A DNA stretch of 64,000 bases from JBNFVY01 sp049943335 (GTDB taxonomy: Bacteria > Pseudomonadota > Alphaproteobacteria > Rhodobacterales > Rhodobacteraceae): the NCBI RefSeq assembly GCF_049943335.1, contig NZ_JBNFVY010000004.1, positions 248,001-312,000 of the forward strand, read 5' to 3'. The position numbers were made by a program, and so were the translations under genes. Shown piece by piece: positions 34,108 through 43,610 of this stretch. The notes beneath the pieces are model-generated. The model searched no databases and was not told where the DNA came from. It was given only the letters and a program-made list of their open reading frames with translations. The first letter of the stretch is position 1, and every line of letters begins with the position of its first letter.

Positions 34108-35451
34108 ATGTCCGCAGCCCTCATAATCCTCGCCGCCGGCCAAGGCACAAGGATGCAATCCGACCTGCCCAAAGTCCTGCACCAGATTGGCCACGCGCCG
34201 CTGTTCGTGCATGCAATGGCCGCGGGCGCGACCCTTGCGCCGGCACGCACGGTACTTGTCGCCGGGCACGGCGCCGACGCCGTGCGCGCGGCTGCAATGG
34301 CGCACGATCCGGACATCACGGTTGTCGTGCAGAACGAACAGCTGGGCACCGGCCACGCAGCCGCACAGGCCCGCGACGCGCTGGCCGGGTTCGATGGCGA
34401 TGCCTATGTTCTGTTTGGCGACACCCCCTTTATCAGCGCGACAACCCTTCAGGCCATGGCGGACGCGCGCGCGCATCACGATATCGTCGTTCTTGGGTTT
34501 CAGGCCGCCGATCCGGGCCGGTACGGGCGGTTGGTCATGGCAGGGGATACGCTCAGACGAATCGTGGAATTCAAAGATGCCTCAGATGAAGAACGCGCCA
34601 TAACATTCTGTAACTCTGGCGTTTTGTGTTGCTCTGCTGATCCGTTGTTCGACCTGATTGATGGCACCAGAAATGACAACGCCGCAGGGGAATACTATTT
34701 GACCGACGTTGTCGAGGCCGCCTGCGCACGGGGCCTTTCCGCCACCGCCATCGCCTGCAGCGAAGCCGAAACAATGGGGGTCAACACCCGCGCCGATCTG
34801 GCCGCCGCCGAGGCTGTTTTCCAAGATATGCGCCGCGCAGAAGCGCTGGAAACGGGAATCACATTGCAAGCCCCGGACACGGTGTTCTTCGCCTTTGACA
34901 CGGTGATCGGCCGGGACGCGGTTATCGAACCCAACGTCGTATTCGGACCAGGCGTGACGGTTGAATCCGGCGCCCGCATCCGTGCCTTTTCGCATCTGGA
35001 AGGGTGCCACGTCAGCGCTGGCGCGACGGTCGGCCCCTACGCCCGCCTGCGACCCGGGGCGGAAATCGGAAACGACGCGCATATCGGCAATTTTGTCGAA
35101 GTGAAAAATGCCGAGATCGGCGAAGGCGCCAAGATCAACCACCTGACCTACATCGGCGACGCCGACATAGGCGCGGGTACGAACGTCGGGGCGGGAACCA
35201 TCACCTGCAATTACGACGGCGTCTTCAAACACCGCACCGTTATCGGTCAGCACGCATTCATCGGGTCGAACACGATGCTGGTGGCCCCGGTCAATGTGGG
35301 CGATCGGGCCATGACAGGCTCGGGCTCGGTGATCACGCGCGACGTGCCGCCTGGCGATCTGGCGGTGGCGCGGTCCAGACAGGACAACAAAGCGGGCCTT
35401 GCGGTGCGTCTTATGGACAAGTTGCGCGCGGCCAAGGCGCGAAAGGAGTAA
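34108..35451 (+). CDS. glmU: Bifunctional UDP-N-acetylglucosamine pyrophosphorylase / glucosamine-1-phosphate N-acetyltransferase
   Basis: 447 residues. The N-terminal nucleotidyltransferase domain starts with LAAGQGTRMQSDLPKVLH, and QLGTGHA and LFGDTPFIS follow. The C-terminal left-handed beta-helix of hexapeptide repeats (EIGNDAHIGNFVEVKNAEIG, TITCNYDG) is the acetyltransferase. It makes UDP-GlcNAc from GlcN-1-P for peptidoglycan and lipopolysaccharide. ATG 34108 is chosen over an in-frame ATG at 34036, which lies in the promoter region. glmS follows after 3 bp. Confidence 0.97.
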   Translation: MSAALIILAAGQGTRMQSDLPKVLHQIGHAPLFVHAMAAGATLAPARTVLVAGHGADAVRAAAMAHDPDITVVVQNEQLGTGHAAAQARDALAGFDGDAYVLFGDTPFISATTLQAMADARAHHDIVVLGFQAADPGRYGRLVMAGDTLRRIVEFKDASDEERAITFCNSGVLCCSADPLFDLIDGTRNDNAAGEYYLTDVVEAACARGLSATAIACSEAETMGVNTRADLAAAEAVFQDMRRAEALETGITLQAPDTVFFAFDTVIGRDAVIEPNVVFGPGVTVESGARIRAFSHLEGCHVSAGATVGPYARLRPGAEIGNDAHIGNFVEVKNAEIGEGAKINHLTYIGDADIGAGTNVGAGTITCNYDGVFKHRTVIGQHAFIGSNTMLVAPVNVGDRAMTGSGSVITRDVPPGDLAVARSRQDNKAGLAVRLMDKLRAAKARKE

Positions 35452-35454
35452 CCC

Positions 35455-37278
35455 ATGTGCGGAATCGTCGGCGTTTTGGGAAACCACGAAGTCAGCCCCA
35501 CCCTGGTCGAAGCGCTCAAACGGTTGGAATACCGCGGGTATGACAGCGCCGGCATTGCGACTGTGAACGCCGATGGGCGATTGGATCGCCGCCGCGCGGT
35601 CGGCAAGCTGGTGAACCTGTCGGACGCGCTGGTGCATGACCCGCTGCCCGGTCATGCGGGGATCGGGCACACCCGGTGGGCCACCCACGGCGCGCCCTCA
35701 CAGACCAACGCGCACCCGCATCGCGCAGGCCCCGTGGCCGTGGTTCACAACGGCATTATCGAAAACTTCCGCGACCTGCGCAGCCAGTTGGCCGAAAAGG
35801 GATACAAATTCGTCACCCAGACCGACACCGAAACCATCGCGCTGCTGGCACAGAATTACATCGACGCGGGCCTGTCGCCCTGCGAAGCGGCGATGGCCAC
35901 GATTGATCGGCTGGAAGGCGCATTCGCGTTGTGTTTCCTGTTCGACGGGGAAGCGGACCTGTTGGTTGCGGCCAGAAAAGGATCACCCCTGGCGATCGGT
36001 CACGGCACCGGCGAGATGTTCATTGGATCAGACGCCATCGCCTTGGCGCCGCTGACCAACAAGATCACCTATCTTGAAGACGGCGACCGCGCCGTCGTTC
36101 GCCGCAGTGGCGCAGAGATTTTCGACGCCCACGGCAACCGCGCCAATCGCCCGATGAAAACTGTGTCACTTGGCACGGCCTCGGTCGAAAAGGCGGGGCA
36201 CAAGCATTTCATGGCCAAGGAAATTGCCGAACAGCCCACCGTGATCGGCGAAGCGCTGACCCACTATCTGGCTGACGCGGGCGATGCGATCACCCTGCCC
36301 GGCCCGATCGATTTCAATGCGTATGACCGGATTACCATGGTGGCCTGCGGGACCGCTTTTTATGCCTGCCTTACGGCCAAATACTGGTTCGAACAGATTG
36401 CGCGAATTCCGGTCGAGGTCGATATCGCCTCTGAATTTCGCTATCGCGAACCACCGATTCCGGCCCGCACGCTGGCCATTTTCGTCAGCCAGTCGGGCGA
36501 AACCGCCGACACCTTGGCCGCGCTGCGCTATTGCCACGAAAAGGCCGACACCATCGTGTCCGTCATCAATGCACCGGAAAGCTCGATCGCGCGCGAAAGC
36601 GCCCTGGCGTTCCCGATCCACGCGGGGGTCGAAGTGGGCGTGGCATCGACCAAAGCGTTCACCTGCCAGCTGACCGTCCTGCTGATCCTGGCGTTGCAGG
36701 CAGCCCACCAGCGCGGTCAGATCGACGACCGCACGCTGGCAGATCACCTGTCGCATCTGCGCGGCCTGCCTGCTGCGCTGAGCCAGGCACTGGACCAGAG
36801 CGAAACGATGGATACAGTGTCGCGACAGCTGGCCGAAACGCGCGACGTGCTTTTCCTGGGACGCGGATCGCTCTATCCCATTGCACTAGAGGGCGCGCTG
36901 AAACTTAAGGAAATCAGCTACATACATGCCGAAGGTTATGCATCAGGCGAATTGAAACACGGGCCGATCGCTTTGGTTGACAAACACACCCCCGTGATCG
37001 TGTTCGCGCCGCGCGATGCGCTCTTTGAAAAGTCCGTATCGAACATGCACGAAGTCATGGCTCGCGGCGGGCGCGTCCTGCTTGTGTCCGATGCCCAAGG
37101 GATCGAGGATGCAAAAGACGGTGTTTGGCAAAGCGTCACCATGCCGGCCGTATCACCGCTTCTCGCCCCCATTCTCTATGCGGTTCCGGCCCAATTGATC
37201 GCCTATCATACCGCTGTGGCCAAAGGCACCGATGTGGATCAGCCGCGAAACCTTGCCAAGTCGGTCACAGTGGAATGA
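35455..37278 (+). CDS. glmS: Glutamine--fructose-6-phosphate aminotransferase (isomerizing)
   Basis: 607 residues, standard length. Cys2 in MCGIVGVLGNHEV is the N-terminal nucleophile of the class II glutamine amidotransferase domain. RWATHGAPSQTNAHPH follows. Two SIS domains bind fructose-6-phosphate (SQSGETADTLAALR; GRGSLYPIALEGALKLKEIS). The C-terminus ends in KSVTVE, as in GlmS. It makes glucosamine-6-phosphate, two steps before GlmU. No glmS ribozyme is present; only 3 bp separate it from glmU. Confidence 0.98.
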   Translation: MCGIVGVLGNHEVSPTLVEALKRLEYRGYDSAGIATVNADGRLDRRRAVGKLVNLSDALVHDPLPGHAGIGHTRWATHGAPSQTNAHPHRAGPVAVVHNGIIENFRDLRSQLAEKGYKFVTQTDTETIALLAQNYIDAGLSPCEAAMATIDRLEGAFALCFLFDGEADLLVAARKGSPLAIGHGTGEMFIGSDAIALAPLTNKITYLEDGDRAVVRRSGAEIFDAHGNRANRPMKTVSLGTASVEKAGHKHFMAKEIAEQPTVIGEALTHYLADAGDAITLPGPIDFNAYDRITMVACGTAFYACLTAKYWFEQIARIPVEVDIASEFRYREPPIPARTLAIFVSQSGETADTLAALRYCHEKADTIVSVINAPESSIARESALAFPIHAGVEVGVASTKAFTCQLTVLLILALQAAHQRGQIDDRTLADHLSHLRGLPAALSQALDQSETMDTVSRQLAETRDVLFLGRGSLYPIALEGALKLKEISYIHAEGYASGELKHGPIALVDKHTPVIVFAPRDALFEKSVSNMHEVMARGGRVLLVSDAQGIEDAKDGVWQSVTMPAVSPLLAPILYAVPAQLIAYHTAVAKGTDVDQPRNLAKSVTVE

Positions 37279-37958
37279 CACTGGACGAGGCGTTGAGCGC
37301 AATTCGCGAAGGGATCGAACCCGGGCGCGCCGAGGGGGCCGCAGCCTATCACAAGGCTCAGCGCGAATATCTTGGCGTACCCAATCCGTTTCTCAATGAT
37401 CTTGCCAAGTGCTGGCGGCGTGCGATGACGCTGGAGGATCGCGTCAGTTTAGCCGACGCCCTGTGGCAAACAGATATTTTCGAAGCCCGCCTGGCCGCAG
37501 CGAAATTGCTGACGCAGGCACGCATCAGGCCGGATGACGCCGTGTGGCAACTGATCAAGGGATGGGTCCCCACGTTCGACAGTTGGGCCATCGCCGATCA
37601 CGCGTGCATGGCTGGACAAAAGCGACTGGTCGCTGCGCCATCCCGCACGGACGAAATCGCCGATTGGATCAACAGCCCCCATATGTGGACCCGCCGCGCC
37701 GCCTTTGTCATGACCCTGCCGTGGACCAAGCAGAACCACCCCAGTCAAGCTGACCTGGCCATTCGCGACCGGGTTCTTGGATGGGCGGGCGACCTGGCTG
37801 AGGATCCCGACTGGTTTATTCAAAAGGCCATCGCGTGGTGGCTGCGCGATCTGTCCAAGCATGATCCTGCGCGAACACAGGCGTTCCTTGATGTTCACGG
37901 GCCACGCCTGCGTGCCTTTGCGCGCAAAGAGGCCGGGAAATACCTGCCACAGGGCTAA
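37275..37958 (+). CDS. DNA alkylation repair protein, AlkD-like
   Basis: 227 residues from ATG 37275, which overlaps the glmS stop (ATGA). The sequence is all-helical with HEAT-like repeats. YLGVPNPFLNDLAKCWR, WQTDIFEARLAAAKLL and DSWAIADHACM resemble the AlkD/DUF (DNA_alkylation) family, whose members excise N3- and N7-alkyl purines without base flipping. DPDWFIQKAIAWWLRDL is the conserved C-terminal block. Translational coupling to an aminosugar enzyme is unexpected and probably only shared transcription. It ends 6 bp from a convergent gene. Confidence 0.88.
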   Translation: MTLDEALSAIREGIEPGRAEGAAAYHKAQREYLGVPNPFLNDLAKCWRRAMTLEDRVSLADALWQTDIFEARLAAAKLLTQARIRPDDAVWQLIKGWVPTFDSWAIADHACMAGQKRLVAAPSRTDEIADWINSPHMWTRRAAFVMTLPWTKQNHPSQADLAIRDRVLGWAGDLAEDPDWFIQKAIAWWLRDLSKHDPARTQAFLDVHGPRLRAFARKEAGKYLPQG

Positions 37959-37964
37959 CCCCCC

Positions 37965-38267
37965 TCAGCGAAGCTTCCTCGGTTTCCAACTTGGCTTTTT
38001 GGGGGCCCGCCGCGGCGCACCGACCTTGTCGTCTGTGGCTTTCACCAACCCCAGGGACGCACCCAGATCAAACCCCTTGGCGGTTTCGTCCTTCGCGTTG
38101 CCACTGATGTCCCCACCACCAACCCCGCCTGGGTTTTCATTCCCGCTGTGGTCGCTGCCATCCTTGGCAAAAGCTGCGCTGGCGTCGCCACCAGCCAGTT
38201 CAGAAACGGCGGCAGGCGCTACAAGGAAAAGAGAAGCAATAAGAAGTGTATAAAGGATGGTCTTCAC
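37965..38267 (-). CDS. Hypothetical small exported Gly/Asp-rich protein
   Basis: About 100 residues from a GTG at 38267 (VKTILYTLLIASLFLVAPAA); an ATG at 38375 would add a charged, unlikely leader before the signal peptide. After the signal peptide the mature part is low complexity (DGSDHSGNENPGG, GGVGGGD), and it ends in a basic Pro/Lys/Arg tail (RRAPKKPSWKPRKLR). No family was recognised. Convergent with the AlkD-like gene at 6 bp. Probably real, but the start is uncertain. Confidence 0.6.
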   Translation of the reverse strand: MKTILYTLLIASLFLVAPAAVSELAGGDASAAFAKDGSDHSGNENPGGVGGGDISGNAKDETAKGFDLGASLGLVKATDDKVGAPRRAPKKPSWKPRKLR

Positions 38268-38513
38268 GTAAATCCGCCATGAGCCGTATGTCGTGTTTCG
38301 GCTGAACCTATTGCCTGATGCTGGCCAAATTATGACCGGCACCGACCGCACGTCATACGCATGAGTTGGCGGCAATCACCGCAGGAATGGCGCACCCGGG
38401 CCTGATTTCCGCCGACATTGCGCAGAACTGGCCCCCAACGGAACACCGGGATGATGCTTTGCGTTGCGCGGCGGCGTCGGGCAGACCGACGGTCCAATCC
38501 AGGGTAAGGCGGA

Positions 38514-38966
38514 TCAGGGGCCGTAGACCTGCACGGTCGGCAATCCGGTCAACGCAGCTTCCAGCAGCCGCATGGCGGGCAGAGACAATCGGCTGCCCGC
38601 GCCCGCATCGCCATCAATGGGAATCAGTTCGACCGCGACCGATTTGCCCGTGTCTGGATAAACGACGCGCCCTTGGCCCGCATTTGTTGCCAATGGCGTC
38701 TCTATCCAGAACCCTGGCTTGGTTGGGTTGCCAAGAGACGCAATCGTTTCACCCAGCAATCTTTCCCCACTGTCTTGCACCGGTCTTGTCGCCTCGGCGC
38801 GCTGTTCTGGCGTGGTTGTATCCAGACTATCAGCCGTTCGTGCATCCGGTCGCGGCGGCGGCGCGTCAACAGTTGGGGATCCTTCGGTGGGGGGGGCAAC
38901 GGGCGGGACAGGCGCGGCGCAGGCCGCAAGCCCGACAAGAACAACAAGACCCCAAGCGCATTTCAT
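38514..38966 (-). CDS. Predicted lipoprotein, conserved-hypothetical type
   Basis: 150 residues. MKCAWGLVVLVGLAAC contains a lipobox ending at Cys16, followed by a Pro/Thr/Asp-rich linker. The C-terminal globular part has LGETIASLGNPTKPGFWIETPL and GKSVAVELIPIDGDAGAGSR, where Ile-Glu-Thr-Pro-Leu and the Gly-rich turn look conserved. I do not recognise a named domain. Divergent from moaA, whose start is 83 bp away. Likely outer-membrane or periplasmic lipoprotein of unknown role. Confidence 0.8.
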   Translation of the reverse strand: MKCAWGLVVLVGLAACAAPVPPVAPPTEGSPTVDAPPPRPDARTADSLDTTTPEQRAEATRPVQDSGERLLGETIASLGNPTKPGFWIETPLATNAGQGRVVYPDTGKSVAVELIPIDGDAGAGSRLSLPAMRLLEAALTGLPTVQVYGP

Positions 38967-39049
38967 AGAGCATATCTAGGGCTAAAGTCGGGGGGCGTCC
39001 ACACAGATGACAACTTGCAGCGGCCCGGCTAGAGACCTACGTTGGGCAA

Positions 39050-40054
39050 ATGACCCCCCTTGTGGATCCATTCGCCCGCGCAATCACCTATTTGCGCCTT
39101 TCGGTCACCGACCGCTGCGATTTCCGCTGTGTGTATTGCATGTCAGAGAACATGAATTTCCTGCCGAAAAAGGAACTTCTGACACTGGAAGAACTGGATC
39201 GGTTGTGCAGCGCGTTCATCCAGATGGGGGTGCGCAAGCTGCGCATCACCGGGGGCGAACCTCTGGTACGGCGCGATATCATAAAATTCTTTGGCGCCAT
39301 GGGCCGGCATCTGGACAGCGGTGGACTGGATGAGTTGACCCTGACGACCAACGGCTCGCAGTTGGCGCGGTTCGCCACGCAGCTACGCGACATCGGCGTG
39401 CGGCGCGTGAATGTTTCGCTGGACACGTTGGACGAAGACAAATTTGCCCGCGTGACCCGATGGGGCCGCTTGCCTCAGGTGCTCAAGGGGCTTGACGCTG
39501 CGCAGGCCGCCGGTCTGCGCGTCAAGCTGAATGCGGTGGCGCTGAAAGGCTTTAACGAAGACGAACTGTTTGATCTGCAAGCCTTTTGCCACGCGCGTGA
39601 CATGGACCTGACCTTTATCGAAGTCATGCCGATGGGGGATCTGGGGGAAGAGGAACGCATAGGCCAGTACTGGCCGCTGACCGATCTGCGCGCCCAGCTG
39701 GCGCAACGGTTCACCCTGACCGATCTGTCCGAGCGTTCGGGCGGGCCGGCGCGGTATGTCCGGCTGGAAGAAACCGGCCAGAAAATCGGGTTCATCACGC
39801 CCCTGACCCATAATTTCTGCGAAAGCTGCAATCGTGTGCGCGTGACCTGTACGGGCGAGATTTTCACCTGCCTCGGACAAGAGGGGAAATCCGACCTGCG
39901 CGGCCCGCTACGCAACACCCCTGGGTCAAACGCGCCGCTGCAAGATGCCATCCGCAAGGCAATCGGATTGAAACCCAAAGGGCACGATTTCGACTATTCG
40001 CGCGGCGAGGCGGGCGGAAAGATGTCCCGCCACATGAGCCACACCGGCGGCTAA
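39050..40054 (+). CDS. moaA: GTP 3',8-cyclase MoaA
   Basis: 334 residues. A radical-SAM enzyme that begins molybdenum cofactor synthesis by cyclising GTP. The N-terminal cluster motif CDFRCVYC uses Cys23, Cys27 and Cys30. The C-terminal second cluster uses HNFCESCNRVRVTC and a later Cys. The C-terminal Gly-Gly required in MoaA is present (the last residues are HTGG). It ends 4 bp from a convergent M20 peptidase gene. Confidence 0.97.
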   Translation: MTPLVDPFARAITYLRLSVTDRCDFRCVYCMSENMNFLPKKELLTLEELDRLCSAFIQMGVRKLRITGGEPLVRRDIIKFFGAMGRHLDSGGLDELTLTTNGSQLARFATQLRDIGVRRVNVSLDTLDEDKFARVTRWGRLPQVLKGLDAAQAAGLRVKLNAVALKGFNEDELFDLQAFCHARDMDLTFIEVMPMGDLGEEERIGQYWPLTDLRAQLAQRFTLTDLSERSGGPARYVRLEETGQKIGFITPLTHNFCESCNRVRVTCTGEIFTCLGQEGKSDLRGPLRNTPGSNAPLQDAIRKAIGLKPKGHDFDYSRGEAGGKMSRHMSHTGG

Positions 40055-40058
40055 CCCC

Positions 40059-41222
40059 CTAATCAGCCAAGCGCTGCTCGACGAGCTCTGCGAACCAGCT
40101 GACCCCGGACGGGATGGCGGCGTCATCGAAATTGTAACTGGGGTGATGGACCATCGCGGTATCGCCGTTTCCCATGAAGATATAGGCCCCCGGCCGCGCG
40201 TTCAGCATATAGGAAAAATCTTCGGCCCCCATCAGCGGCGGCGTGTCGGTATCGACATCGCCCGCGACCTTGCGCGCAGCCTGGGCGGCGTATTCGGTGT
40301 GTTCGGCCGAATTGACCGTGACCGGATAACCGCGTTGATAGTCGACTTCGGCCGTGGCCCCGAAACTGGCCGCGATGCCGGGCACGATCTGACGCACCAA
40401 TTTTTCGGCCTGATCGCGCACGTCGGAATCCAGCGTGCGCACCGTGCCTTTCATCGTGACCTTTTGCGGAATGACATTGAACGCCATACTGTCGGTGGCA
40501 AACGCGCAGACCGATACCACCACCTGTTTCATCGGATCGGTAAACCGGCTGGCGATGGTTTGCAGGCCCAGAACGATCTGACTCGCGATGACTGTGGGAT
40601 CAATCCCCTCATGCGGCTTGGCGGCATGTGCGCCCTTTCCAAGCACGTCGATTTCGAATTCGTCTGTGGCGGCCATCAGCGCCCCGGACCGAATATGAAA
40701 ACTGCCCAGCGGCAGGCCGGGCATGTTGTGCATGCCGTAGACCTCGTCGATCGACCAGCGGTCCATTGCCCCGTCTTCGACCATTTCACGGCCACCCCCG
40801 CCGCCCTCTTCGGCCGGTTGGAACAATACCACGACGGTTCCGTTGAAATTACGCGTTTCCGCCAGGTATTTTGCCGCGCCCAGCAGCATCGCCGTGTGCC
40901 CGTCGTGCCCGCACGCGTGCATGAGGCCCGGTGTTTTCGAGGCATAGTCCAGCCCTGTCGATTCATTGATCGGCAGGGCATCCATATCGGCGCGCAGGCC
41001 AATTGTACGGCCCGAGGTCTGGCTCTTGCCCTTGATCACCCCGACAACACCGGTGCGCCCGATGCCGGTGACCACCTCGTCGCAGCCAAATTCGCGCAGC
41101 TTGTCGGCCACGATCCCAGCGGTGCGGTGGACGTCGAACAAAAGTTCAGGGTTCTCGTGAAAGTCGCGGCGCCAGCCCGTGATTTCGTCCTGCAGTTCTG
41201 CAATGCGGTTGCGTATGGGCAT
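40059..41222 (-). CDS. M20 family amidohydrolase (hippurate hydrolase/aminoacylase type)
   Basis: 387 residues. Zinc metallopeptidase family M20D. LRADMDALPI, HACGHDGHTAMLLGAAKYL (metal ligands), LFQPAEEGGGGGREMVEDG (catalytic Glu-Glu) and GAEDFSYML are all present, with an inserted dimerisation domain. Such enzymes hydrolyse N-acyl amino acids such as hippurate or indole-3-acetyl conjugates. It follows the ArgE-like gene by 4 bp, so the two probably act together on imported or recycled N-acyl compounds. The specific substrate is unknown. Confidence 0.93.
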   Translation of the reverse strand: MPIRNRIAELQDEITGWRRDFHENPELLFDVHRTAGIVADKLREFGCDEVVTGIGRTGVVGVIKGKSQTSGRTIGLRADMDALPINESTGLDYASKTPGLMHACGHDGHTAMLLGAAKYLAETRNFNGTVVVLFQPAEEGGGGGREMVEDGAMDRWSIDEVYGMHNMPGLPLGSFHIRSGALMAATDEFEIDVLGKGAHAAKPHEGIDPTVIASQIVLGLQTIASRFTDPMKQVVVSVCAFATDSMAFNVIPQKVTMKGTVRTLDSDVRDQAEKLVRQIVPGIAASFGATAEVDYQRGYPVTVNSAEHTEYAAQAARKVAGDVDTDTPPLMGAEDFSYMLNARPGAYIFMGNGDTAMVHHPSYNFDDAAIPSGVSWFAELVEQRLAD

Positions 41223-41226
41223 TGGG

Positions 41227-42387
41227 TCAATCCTTGAGATGTTCGATCAGGCGGCGCATGAACGCCTGCCCCGCTTCGAGTTGAGATATATCCAGAAATT
41301 CATTGGGTTGATGCGCTTGTGCAATGTCGCCCGGCCCGCACACCACGACCGAATAGCCTGCTTGCTGGAAATGGCCCGCTTCGGTCCCGTAGCTGACCAC
41401 ACGGGGTGAATTGTCGCCCGTCAGGCGGCGCGCCAGCGTCTCTGCGGCCCCGCCTTCAGGGGCAAGCCCGGGGTAGGAAAAACTGGGCTGCACGTCGATG
41501 AAACACGCAGGGCAAACCGCTTTCATATCCGCCTCGACCGCGGCCACCTTGGCCCGGATCCGTTCCACCCAATCGGATTCGGATTCACCGGGCACGACGC
41601 GAAAGCCGATGTCCATCCAGCAGTCGGCCGCGGTGATGTTATGCGCCGTGCCGCCCCGGATCTGGCCCACATGCAGCGTGGTATAGGGCGGGTCGAACGG
41701 GTCGGCCAACGGCCCCGGCAACTTGGCCGCATTGTCCGCGTTCACCGTATTGCACCAATCGATCAATCGCCCCGCTTCCATCACGGCGCTGACGCCGGTG
41801 TGCATGATCGACGAATGGACTTCATGCCCGCGCAGGTGCAATGACAGCCCGCCTGCCCCCTTGTGCCCTGTCACCACCTTCATCATCGTCGGCTCACCAA
41901 CAATCACCGCGCTTGCCCGTGGCAGGCTGGCCGCCATCTGGCGCACCATGGCGACGCAGCCGGTGCACCCCACCTCTTCGTCGTAGCTGAGGGCCAGTTG
42001 CAACGGCCGCGCTACACCGACCCGCTGCGCCTCGACCAGCGCCCAGATGGCCAGCGCGTCAAAGCCCTTCATGTCACACGCGCCGCGCCCGAAAAGGCGC
42101 CCGTCCCGTTCGCTCAGCGCAAACGGATCCGACATCCAGTCCTGACCGTCGACCGGCACAACATCCGTGTGGCCCGATACCAGGACGCCGCCATCTTCGT
42201 TCGGGCCAACATGGGCATAGAGGCTGGTCTTGGGCATGTCGGGGTCTGGTACCCGCACGCTTTGGATGCCGTGATCGGCCAAATACGCTTCCACCCAGTC
42301 GATCAGCGGGACATTGCTGTCCCGGCTGACAGTGGGAAACGACACAAGTTTGGCGAGGATTTCGCGTGGGCTCAGGGGGGCTGTCAT
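41227..42387 (-). CDS. argE: Acetylornithine deacetylase (M20 family)
   Basis: 386 residues from ATG 42387. Two-domain M20 zinc hydrolase: SGHTDVVPVDGQDW (metal His and Asp), FGRGACDMKGFDALA, LSYDEEVGCTGC (catalytic Glu-Glu) and YGTEAGHFQQAG. The pattern fits ArgE, releasing ornithine and acetate from N-acetylornithine. Many Rhodobacterales carry GlmU/ArgJ-type alternatives and several ArgE-like paralogues, so substrate assignment is probable rather than certain. First gene of a two-gene unit divergent from the peptide ABC importer. Confidence 0.88.
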   Translation of the reverse strand: MTAPLSPREILAKLVSFPTVSRDSNVPLIDWVEAYLADHGIQSVRVPDPDMPKTSLYAHVGPNEDGGVLVSGHTDVVPVDGQDWMSDPFALSERDGRLFGRGACDMKGFDALAIWALVEAQRVGVARPLQLALSYDEEVGCTGCVAMVRQMAASLPRASAVIVGEPTMMKVVTGHKGAGGLSLHLRGHEVHSSIMHTGVSAVMEAGRLIDWCNTVNADNAAKLPGPLADPFDPPYTTLHVGQIRGGTAHNITAADCWMDIGFRVVPGESESDWVERIRAKVAAVEADMKAVCPACFIDVQPSFSYPGLAPEGGAAETLARRLTGDNSPRVVSYGTEAGHFQQAGYSVVVCGPGDIAQAHQPNEFLDISQLEAGQAFMRRLIEHLKD

Positions 42388-42566
42388 GGGGTCCATCGTT
42401 GGATTTCGTCCCAACCCTGTTCGCGCCATGCGCAAAGGTCAAGATCAAGCGCCTCTCGATTGATCGTTTGGTAAAATAATATGCCGTTGGGGTGCCAACA
42501 GCCTTGTTAGAGGGCAAATTAGTGGTAACGTCTTTGAAACACCCCAGTCTAGCATGGCGCGGGGAT

Positions 42567-42572
42567 TATAAT
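42567..42572 (+). promoter_or_regulatory. Candidate -10 element of the peptide importer operon
   Basis: A perfect TATAAT lies in a locally AT-rich stretch (42565-42588) 36 bp before the ATPase start at 42609. TTGAAA at 42534-42539 is too far away (27 bp) to be its -35, so the promoter may need an activator. Confidence 0.4.
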
Positions 42573-42608
42573 AAATAAAATAAAATCAACACCTTGGGGG
42601 TGAACCGT

Positions 42609-43610
42609 ATGACGGATGGGGCCACGCCGGTTCTGGAAGTCCAAGGCCTGAAGACCACGTTCAAGACGCGGGCCGGTCAGGTGCACGCGGTGAATTCGGT
42701 CAGTTTCGATCTGCGGTCTGGTGAACTTTTGGGCGTTGTCGGCGAAAGCGGGTCTGGCAAATCGGTCACCATGATGTCGCTTATCCGGCTGTTGCCAGAC
42801 GCAGCCGACATTGGCGGCGGTCCGGTCATGTTCGGCGGCGAAGACCTGCTGAGCGTGAATGACAGACACCTGCGCCAAGTGCGGGGCAAGCGGATCGGCT
42901 TCGTTTTCCAGGACCCGATGACATCTCTGAATCCAGTATTCAGCGTCGGCTTTCAGTTGATGGAACCCTTGCGCAAGCACATGGGCATGTCCAAGGCAAA
43001 AGCGCGGACGCGCGCGGGCGAATTATTGACGCTGGTGGGAATTTCTGATGCCGAGCAGCGCCTGAAGGATTATCCGCATCAGTTTTCAGGCGGCATGCGG
43101 CAGCGCGTGATGATCGCGATTGCGCTGGCCTGCGATCCCGAAGTGCTGATCGCAGACGAACCCACCACGGCGCTGGACGTGACGATTCAGGCCCAGATCA
43201 TCGAATTGATGAAAGATCTGCGCGACAAGCTGGGCATGGCGGTGATCTGGATTACCCATGACCTGGGTGTGATTGCGGATATCGCGGACCGGGTGATGGT
43301 CATGTACGGCGGGCAGATCGTTGAACATGCGCCGGTGAAACAGCTTTTTGCTGAACCGCAGCATCCTTATACACGCTCGCTGCTCAAGACCATTCCATCG
43401 GTGCACCGGTCGGGCGCGGATCGTTTGCACGTGATCGAAGGGCAGCCCCCAATCCTTGCGTCCGCGCCAAGCGCTTGCAGCTTTGCCCCCCGTTGCAAAC
43501 ACGCGTTCGACCGCTGCACCCAAGCCAACCCGCCCCGCATCGATCTGGGCCGGGGCCACGATGTCGCCTGTTTCTGGGATCCCGAAACCGGGGGCGCGCG
43601 CGATGTTTGA
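42609..43610 (+). CDS. Peptide ABC transporter ATP-binding protein (DppD/OppD type)
   Basis: 333 residues. Walker A GESGSGKSV, signature FSGGMRQR, Walker B VLIADEPTTALDV and H-loop WITHDLGVIAD. The C-terminal oligopeptide-transporter domain has the cysteine pattern ACSFAPRCKHAFDRC, which binds a [4Fe-4S] cluster in some Dpp proteins. ATG 42609 has GGGGGTG 5 bp upstream. The following ATPase gene overlaps it by 8 bp. It energises import of di- or oligopeptides together with the next four genes. Confidence 0.95.
   Translation: MTDGATPVLEVQGLKTTFKTRAGQVHAVNSVSFDLRSGELLGVVGESGSGKSVTMMSLIRLLPDAADIGGGPVMFGGEDLLSVNDRHLRQVRGKRIGFVFQDPMTSLNPVFSVGFQLMEPLRKHMGMSKAKARTRAGELLTLVGISDAEQRLKDYPHQFSGGMRQRVMIAIALACDPEVLIADEPTTALDVTIQAQIIELMKDLRDKLGMAVIWITHDLGVIADIADRVMVMYGGQIVEHAPVKQLFAEPQHPYTRSLLKTIPSVHRSGADRLHVIEGQPPILASAPSACSFAPRCKHAFDRCTQANPPRIDLGRGHDVACFWDPETGGARDV

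Noticed and set aside
34600..35455. Possible glmS ribozyme upstream of glmS
   Set aside because: glmS starts 3 bp after glmU, leaving no room, and the element is not known from this group.
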